DNA from: Takakia lepidozioides
Lineage: Eukaryota > Streptophyta > Takakiopsida > Takakiales > Takakiaceae
Length of the DNA: 60,000 nucleotides
Assembly: GCA_030704615.1 (NCBI GenBank)
Contig: CM060734.1
Coordinates: 18,106,001 to 18,166,000 of the forward strand
Direction of reading: 5' to 3'
Notes under the pieces: model-generated
What the model was told of the DNA's origin: nothing
The model's input: the letters and a program-made list of their open reading frames with translations, nothing else
The model's database searches: none
In this document: piece by piece, positions 52,539 to 60,000 of the stretch
Layout of the letters: each line of letters opens with the position of its first letter
How positions within the stretch are numbered: position 1 is the stretch's first letter
Position numbers and translations under genes: made by a program

Positions 52539-53600
52539 CTTCTCTCAGCTCCCGGATTCAACAACCCAGCTTTCCAAACACCTGCAAAAAGCTCGAAGCC
52601 CTCACCAACTGTTCTTGGATTCCTCAACAGCAGATCACGAGAGAAAGATGGCGTCAGTGCAGGCAATTCCTGTGGATCTAGACTAGGTGCACACGTGTAT
52701 TGCCGCCACTGCCCCTCCTACTACTGACTCGGCACACCTGTCCTTCCCTTTCTTATTATCTCCTTCGCTCAGAAAAACAAGTTTTCTTTCACAGTCATCA
52801 TCTCCTCATTTGGGTTCCTAACTTGCAAGTGTCTCTCACAAACATATGAGAGATTGATGGATAGGAGGAAGACTTGGCAGACGCACAGAGTAATACAAAA
52901 CGGGTTACTTCCCCACACATTAGGACCACTCTTACAAAAGAAAAGAAGAGAGTGTCCGGTGTTGCTTTATCTATGAAGGGATTGTATGATCGACCACAAT
53001 GGATGGAAGATCGACGCCGTGTACCATTGAATATCTTTGGCAATGCAACATTGGTGTCCAGAGTGCAAATGTGGATGCATTGTGCGAGTGATAGTGCCAA
53101 TGAACCACTCATTTTCAGTTGGTGCTCAGAGAGGGAGAAGTCCAGCTATGGTGATGTAGCCCAGGTCATCTCGCCGACTTCCACGGATCAAACCAAGGAA
53201 GCAGTTTGAGAAAAAATAGCTAAATGGTGGCTGACCAACCCTGAGAGGTATGAAACAACAAGCAGGAAAGGAGAACTAAACCTAGGGAAACCTCCTGTAG
53301 TTGATTGCGGAACAGAAAATAGCAAATGACAGAGTAGAACAGCAAGATTTATGACGGAAGACTCTGCAGAGAACCAACACAAAGAAGGGTCATAGAGAAT
53401 CCGTGGGGGTGAAGACCTCAATTGACAGTTAAAACCCTTTTGGGAAGCATCTCCCTTAGGGAAAACGCCACCAACATGCCCAAGCAAGCCAATCAAACCG
53501 AGGCTCAGAAATGGCCATGGCTCACCCCGCCAATGAAGTGCATGCGAATTGCAGCTCTAGCACGTACTGCTTGTCTATGCTGCACTCCGCTCAAGTAGTG
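52539..53600. other. Upstream region of VHA-c
   Basis: Candidate promoter for the minus-strand VHA-c gene. An ACACGTGT (G-box core CACGTG) lies at about 52691-52698, and a CT-rich leader precedes the ATG. A plus-strand frame at 52874-53209 (112 codons, TKRVTSPHIRTTL, VQMWMHCASD) has no known domain and I cannot tell whether it is coding. Confidence 0.35.
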
Positions 53601-53639
53601 TTTTCAGATAATCTTGAAATAGGGACTTCAAATTTCAAC

Positions 53640-56250
53640 ATATTTTTCCTCTCTGTACTGTTCAGGAAGCTCATATATCGAATGGCTATGTGACAATCCT
53701 GCATGAGGTAGGCCTTGTATGTGGCCCATTGCCTTCAATTCTACCTCCATTAGCTTGTGGACACCTCTTCGCATTCCTGGTGTGAGAATATGCACCCCGC
53801 CAAACTGTCATCCAAACCGCAGCAATGCATCCATTAAAGGTATATATCCCCCATCACTTAAATATCTATCAGACAAACAGTAAACTCTCAGATGTTTCTC
53901 CAAATCCTGTCGCTTTGCAGATGAAGAGAGTGCCCAAGACACACATCTACACAAGGTTTTCCTTGACTCACTGCTACTGCTCAATAACCATCCCCAAATC
54001 CTGAATAATACTGACAACTGCAGTAGCTATCATAAATTGCTGACTTCAACTATACTAAAATAATCACCTTTCTGCCCGCATGTTTGAAACAGTGCACTTT
54101 TCATGTTGCTTGTTTCACCAGTAATTCCCATAAGACCAAACCCAATCATGGATGTGGTGGGCACCCCAACCGACAATTCCTTGCCCAACATCCTCGACAG
54201 CTTCTCACTGTGGTGGCACAAGGAAACCTCCCTTACCTCAACACACAAACAACAACAGGCATACCCATAACCAGCCGTTTCTACCATCCACCTCCTGCTC
54301 CCTTGACTTAACCTCCTTAACAGCTTGCACAATTCAGCAGTATGTGTAAACATACTCTGACCTTACCAACATGAAAGAGAGAAAGATAAAGTTAAATACT
54401 GTAATAAAATATGGATATCTTACTTATAACAGACCAACCAACACATAGCTCTCGTCATCCAGTATCGGCCTCAACGCTTCCAATATTACGGCCCTGAATC
54501 ACCAAGCCAACACAACTGCATTTAGTGTACAATCATAAAAGCACAAAAAACTGAAAACGGTGCCATGAGCAATGCCTAGCCAACAATCAGACACCATCCT
54601 ACAGCCCCTCCACGCCATCTTTTGCTAGGTACACCAGGAAACCCAATGTCTGCATCTTACGGAAAATGGAAATAACCATGTTATTGCCTAACTCAAACAA
54701 AACAACTAATTTGCTGTGCAGGTTTTAAAATATGGCACTGCAGCATGACAATCTTTGCAGCCCACGCACCTATTTGCGTGCACGTGTGAGCAAGCACACG
54801 TGCGAGTGTGACTGCCACCTGTGTCAGCCTGCAAGCAAACTCCAACATACTCAGAATGGCTTGTTTTTTAGAGTGCAACTTGCTAACCTGTGAGAGTGGG
54901 AAATTCTTCCAAAATTTTGTTTCAGGCTAAGAGCTGCCGTGCCTGAACAGGTAACAAATGTGGCTCTATATTACTCTCCTGAGATTGTATTTTCAATTTG
55001 TGCGGCATAGCTGTATTACCTTTTACATTGGTCACACTGCATTGGTTGTCTGTGCACCAATCCTGCCCATCAAGCTCAGCAGTACAATCATTGGTTTGTT
55101 GGCGGGGTACACATACATGGCTCTTGTAGGAACCCTCGAGCATTATCCTCTGCATGTTTTAGCAAACCTTGGTGTGTAGTCAGCTTAGCTGTTGAATTCT
55201 TGGAGGAATCAGAACCTGCTAACTGGGAGCTTCTGTCAAAGGCACTGCTCAAAGCCTTCACCATTTCTGCAGGCAACACTTGCAGGCTATCACACACTCC
55301 TTTGCCCTGCATTATGCCCTGGTCATCAGTACCCAACAGGTCCTTTGCACTATGTCCACTTCTGCCAGTTCCCGGCACATGAAATTAATCACTGGTAGCA
55401 TCTCTGTTTCAGTGACTCCGGCTGGATCCATGTGCGTCAAGACAACCTTGGTATGCATCTGATCAGCAAGAGCCTCATGGGCAACAATCTCCATCCAGTG
55501 CCAGAACAATTCTTCATGCTTTTCGCAACTGCCATCTCATCTGCAATGCCCTTGCCTGCTTTCAGGGCATGAAGGTGCTGCTCCAGCAAGTCTCTGTGTG
55601 CCAGCAAATGCATCTCATACTGACTCAAAGGCCTGCTGCTTCCCATCAAAAGCTGGGCTTCCTGCAGCTCACATTTCCACCGGGCCTTGCATGTATGCAG
55701 GGCATATAGTGCCTTCAGTGTGGCTTGCACCTACCCCCAAATACTTACTGACACCATCACTTCTCGAGAACGCCCCCTTTCTCACATTGACATCTGAGTT
55801 TTGTACTGAGCCCTGCAGCAGAGTCTGACTGGCAGACAACCCGTACAAACCCAATCAAACACTTTAAGTTTTAGACTTTGAGAGAATGGAATTTGCAAGG
55901 AAATGGTTGAGAAGCAGTCACTCTACCTGCCCATAAAGCATCGCTTGCTCTGCCCGGACTTCGGCTCGACTGCCGGCATCACGCACCCGGTTGGACACAG
56001 CTATCACTCGCTGCACATGTCGATGTGCCACAGCTTCTGTATCTCTTGCCTGAGCAAGCGGCTGTGGGCTGGAGCAGGTGTCAGGGGGACACATATCTGG
56101 AAGAGGAGCACTTGCTTTAGCGGCCAGAAGGGGGCGAAGGCGCTGCTCCAGCCCTTATTCAATGACATGACAGTGAGAGAGTGAGAGATCGGCCATCCTA
56201 AGGCCAGCAACAGAGGCCGGCTTTCTCTCGTGTCTTTAGAGATTGTGAAA
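53640..56250 (-). pseudogene. Unidentified multi-exon gene with indels
   Basis: Minus-strand exon-like segments with splice borders: 56200-55932 (LRQEIQKLWHIDMC, VIAVSNRVRDAGSRAEVR, AMLYGQ, donor GTAGAG), about 55811-55752 (TLLQGSVQNSDVNV), about 55724-55530 (LYALHTCKARWKCELQEAQ, SQYEMHLLAHRDLLEQH), then one base out of frame ELFWHWMEIVAHEALADQM (to about 55400), then again shifted SAKDLLGTDDQGIM and AEMVKALSSAFDRSS (to 55090). Others are about 54320-54075 and 54017-53850. The composition is helical and coiled-coil-like. I do not recognise the family. The repeated one-base shifts mean a decayed copy or sequence errors. It lies head-to-tail upstream of VHA-c. Confidence 0.4.
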
Positions 56251-56419
56251 AACGGGGAGTGGGCTGGGTAGCCCAGAGAGCCATGTAGAATTTCACAAAC
56301 GATAACATATCTTCTTCCTGCCCAATTTTACATACATCGTCCAATACGGCCCAAGATCCCTCTCCACACTTCTCTCTCGGCCTTTCCTAGTGTCGCCTGG
56401 TGAATGATTTGGTCTCTTT

Positions 56420-59400
56420 TGGGATCACAATACATCCTGCGACAAAAAGATGTAGTAAAGATGCTTGCAGGGAACCGATTTCCCTCTCTTTCCTAGAGCT
56501 TCCACACGTATGCACACGAAGTCAGGACAGGTACACCCCGGAAAATTTCCCACCGTCACACGTGATATGCCCTGTCGTGCAAAACAGACCCAGATGTGAC
56601 CAAAAAATAAACCCGTCCATACCCAGGTGAAGGTACTTCCATAGTTCCTGTTACATGAGCCTGAAGTAGTCTGGCCGATTCCACCTTCGCATCATGATCA
56701 GGCCCCGAAGCCACGTGATGCACTGTTTTGCCATTCCTTCTCGTGGGATGCGAAGTATCGTCTAGAGGAGGCACCATAGCAGCAAGGCCACCAAGAGTCG
56801 ACGCCACAGATCGGTGCAGACGAAAGCCGGCGTCCTCCAACTTGCCAATCTCTAGTGTTGTTAGGGAGGTTCCCACCCGCACTGGCCAAATGGTTGGTGG
56901 GGGAGGCTTAGCAATGCAGGAGTCGCGGACGGTACCATTCACACAGCGAGCCATATCGTCCGGGCAGAACCAGAATTTGTGCATCTTCGACTCCTTTGAC
57001 ATATATGGCCGAATCAAACCTGTGAACGTCGGAGCTGGAGTACCCGCCGAGCCTTTGGCTATCCTGGACTTACACTTTTCATAAGTAATGGCCCTCACTG
57101 CAGCGCAGCCAACTCTAGACCCTGGAGTAGTTTGCTCGATGTGCCATTCGGAGTCAGCACAAGGTGACTCATGCACTGCCCCCTGTGGTCTTGCTGGAAA
57201 CCCGCAATTACAGGGGTTGCAGGTAGCTCTGTGGAAGAGGAAGCACCAGCAGCCTCTTTCCTACTGGACGCCATGCTTTTTAGTGGAGAAATCTTGGGTA
57301 CAGAGAAGTTGTCTCTTTCATGGCGATGTGAATCCCCATCTGATCCTGGAGGTGTATTTAGCTTGCGTTTGCAAGTCCCGAACCTTTCCTCTCCTTCCAG
57401 ATGGGGCTCCCTTTATTGGAGAGGCGAGCCCATTGTGCACCTGTTCACTGCCTTTGCCATCTTCGTTGGATCCCCGGACCTTCTTGCAGCCCTCAGCATC
57501 AACTCTGCTGTATCTGGTCCCTTGCCCCCACATCGCCCCCTAAGGAAGTCACGATATCTTGTTTGCTGGGTTAGAGCTCGTACCAGATCATCTGTTGTAG
57601 CAATGTACATATCTCTTCCTGCTTTGCCAGATTGCTGCTTCCAGGCGGCGTGAACGCTTTCTGCCAGATTGCAGGACGGCATGTCCGCAATGTCCTCAAG
57701 GAAAATGAAACAGCGTCATTCATGCAAGCGCGGATTGTTCTGGGAACAAGGAAAGAAATTGGGCACATACAAGGGATTGCAGAGGTGAAAGGCAGCTTAC
57801 AGTAGTCATGAAAGCCCCCCATTGCCTACATCTGAAGTGCCAAAAGACCAACCAGTCTTCCAATTCTTTGACACCGTCCTGATCAGTAGCCCCTGACGAG
57901 AACCACCATGCTCTCACTGTCTGGTACATGGTCTCAGCCTCTTCCATTGTAGTCACATTCTTGTACATGAAGCAGAGCCTCATATGCTCCGCCTGCAGAT
58001 CTCTTCTGATGCACCTCTTCGTATGTTTCTGCAGGGACTGAGTCCAGTGGAATAGACATGTGCGCTCCCTATTAGGCATGGGTACCTTTGGATCACCAGA
58101 TCCAAAAACTCGGCGCACAGCGTTGAAGTTAGTCTGTGCACTATCTGCCATAAACCCGTTGAAATTTATGCCTGTATGTCCATTGGACTCCATGACTGAA
58201 AGCAAACAATTCCACATTATCATCTGGGACTCTGTATCTTTAGACTGCATGTCACAGATTGGCAATTGTCATTATTTTTTGGTAGTTCGGGTCGTAAACA
58301 TGGCAAGACATGGTTGTCCAGCCCTTCACTCGTTTGCAATGATCGAACATCATCCAGGCTTTCTCCAAATCCCCCCCTTGTTGCATACGTCTGGCCAGGC
58401 TGACGCCACTGCCCGCCCACCGTAGACATTGAACAAGTAAACCTTTGAAGACCCCTGACCCGGGAAGACGCTAGATTGGATAAAGTCATATTGACTTATG
58501 CGCTTGAGCTCCATAATGTTGTCGATGGACCCTGTGTTTCCACCACACACTCTCAATGCATTCACCTGATTCCTAATATTGGGGGAGCTCAACACGGAGA
58601 AGTGATCCATCACTGCATCCAAAGAAGCCCCCTCAAGTCTTGAGCTGCATTCGCTTCCCTGCCCAAGAATGTGCTTCTCTAGGAAACTTTTGCTGGCAGT
58701 AAGCGCTATGGCAGATGGTTTGGCTGAAGGGGACTTTGCAAACTCCTCCACGACAAGCCCACGCGCCAACTCCACACTATCTCTACAATCGCCGTGAAAC
58801 ACAGGATGGTCGTGAGTCCCAAAATGAATGTAGGCTCGAGTCATGGTTTTGCAACAGTGAGTAACGTAGTACATGCGAGCAGGGCAATGTGCAATGCAGG
58901 AGGGGGCCACCTTGCAGAACTTACAAACAAATGTACTGGCAGACGGTGGGGCACAGCCTGGGATAAAAGGATTGTCAAAGAGTCCTTCCCACTCACTCTC
59001 ATTTTTAGCACCGCTCTTCATGAAACGCTGGCAACTTGCATTCACACAAACGCTCATTCTGAATGTCAAGTTTACATCGTTATGGATATCATGCTTTTTA
59101 TCCATTCCTTGCAAGAGACCTGAGAGGCCCCCAACACAAGTTGTTGGATTCAGCTCAAAGAGGATGTCACCATCGAAGGAAGGTGGAAGGAAATGAACCC
59201 TTTTTGTTGCGAATGAATCCCACAGTATCCTTGCGATCTCGTTTTTGGATCCTGGTTTTCTTGACAATGCTTTCAGATGTGGGATGACGCTAACGATTTC
59301 CTGAACATCGACGTCCCCTTCAGGAAGACTATTCATGGGAGCCAGTATTTCTGCCAATTCATCATCCGAGGAATCCGACAGTGTCAAAAATATTGTTGAA

Positions 59401-59772
59401 GTGGTGTCCTCCTGCTTCACAATCACATGCCGCTTTCCTTGAACAACAGAGGCAGTTGTCCCAGGATTGACAATGGAGCCACCAGATTGTCTCCTTTCGC
59501 TTCGAAACACACGATATTTTCCAGGAAGAACTCTCCATTCCTTGTGTTTCTCTGCAACGTGCGATTTCTGGAACAACGTTCTTTGAACGTTTCCCTCCAA
59601 GTCATAGATCTCTTTCTCGACAGTAACACAACCAATGTCAAGCTTGAACCTTGCTGCCAGAACATGCTCCTCCACCACAGCAAAACCATCATCTTCAACC
59701 GAGGCACTGAAAGGGCAAGGCTCTTCAGTATACTGAAACTCAACGAAGGCCACGTCATTAGGAGAAGCCATG
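56420..59772 (-). pseudogene. MULE transposase-like protein with SWIM finger, intron-containing copy
   Basis: Paralog of 9619-12715 on the minus strand. ATG 59772 (MASPNDVAFVEF) aligns with the start of the other copy. Domains: a Cys/His N domain (MSVCVNASCQRF, FVCKFCKVAPSCIAHCPARMYYV, FGTHDHP), WMMFDHCKRVKGW, GFMADSAQTNFNAVRR, RTCLFHWTQSL, Glu in CNLAESVHAAWK, and a C-terminal SWIM finger CTCPDF...VPCKH at about 56540-56480. Exon GAFMTT ends at 57801, and an intron 57800-57695 (GTAAGC donor, TTGAG acceptor) precedes DIADMPSCNLAES; the plus copy has no intron here. Frameshifts lie near 58420, at 58257 (an extra A before ATCTGTGAC) and near 56560 before the SWIM finger, so it is probably inactive. 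The stop is at about 56425. Confidence 0.72.
57695..57800 (-). other. Intron in the second MULE/SWIM gene
   Basis: 106-bp phase-0 intron, GTAAGC to CCTTGAG. Removing it joins MTT to DIADMPSCNLAES, which aligns with MDVEADADMPTTNLSEA of the intron-less plus-strand copy. Confidence 0.65.
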
Positions 59773-60000
59773 TGGTGAACATACGATGGTGAGTACCAAT
59801 ACAACTGTGCGACATGGCCAGGTAAAAACCTTTTGGAGGCGATTGCCAAATCCCAAAAGTGTTTGCTAAGGCAAGAGGCAGTTGTACAACTGGCCCCACA
59901 CATTAACCAATAACTTGTGAGGGTATTGAACCACACAGCCAAAATAGTTGGGCAGTTGCCAAATTGATGGAGAAGGGAACAAAACTGTTTATTTTGTCAC

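Noticed and set aside
52463-52666. Minus-strand ORF overlapping VHA-c exon 1 in another frame
   Set aside because: Only the frame starting at ATG 52538 gives the V-ATPase sequence; the longer frame is a shadow.

Overview
This is nuclear DNA from a streptophyte, most likely a charophyte green alga of the Chara type or another early-diverging plant. The evidence is a split plant-type V-ATPase proteolipid gene, canonical GT-AG introns, chromodomain Ty3/gypsy and Tat/Ogre-like LTR retrotransposons with plant-type primer sites, an interstitial AAACCCT telomere motif, MULE-type transposases and LINEs. The species is an inference. No rRNA, bacterial operon or CRISPR is present. Many reading frames carry single-base indels or stops, so most protein genes here look decayed or the sequence contains indel errors. 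The V-ATPase gene is the one clearly intact host gene.

Layout. 1-2.2 kb: retroelement protease/zinc-knuckle remnant and an LTR. 2.7-2.95 kb: two tRNA-like (SINE-like) units. 3.3-7.1 kb (minus): a multi-exon gene (gene 1) with a ParB/sulfiredoxin-like DGNHR motif at its N side and a permuted DNA N-methyltransferase at its C side. 7.6-8.8 kb: tandem array built around a CGCCGGCG palindrome. 9.6-12.7 kb (plus): MULE/SWIM transposase-like gene. 13.4-25.0 kb (minus): chromovirus pol, interrupted by a complete Tat/Ogre-like LTR element (16843-24839, 5-bp target duplication GAGAT). 25.0-26.8 kb (plus): LTR, primer site, gag and protease start of the same chromovirus family, apparently an inverted piece. 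26.9-28.2 kb: about 22 copies of a different palindrome. 28.6-32.2 kb (plus): a second DGNHR gene (gene 2), ending in an LTR (32.2-33.5 kb). 34.2-35.9 kb (minus): broken gene resembling plant DUF2921 proteins. 36.1-37.9 kb: fragments of gag, a LINE tail and an Ogre-like 3' end.

38.9-52.5 kb (minus) is one V-ATPase subunit c gene. Its first intron is about 12.9 kb and is filled by a head-to-tail array of LINEs with (CT)n tails. 53.6-56.3 kb (minus) is an unidentified multi-exon gene with indels. 56.4-59.8 kb (minus) is a second MULE/SWIM gene that keeps an intron the first copy lacks.

The most unusual point is that both copies of the DGNHR family gene (a ParB-like motif; methyltransferase retained in gene 1) have a ~1.2-kb array of short palindromes about 0.45 kb upstream of their 5' end. 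The two palindromes differ in sequence, and in gene 2 the same palindrome also recurs in or between exons. This is reminiscent of ParB/parS or of a modification system with its target sites, but that functional reading is inference.
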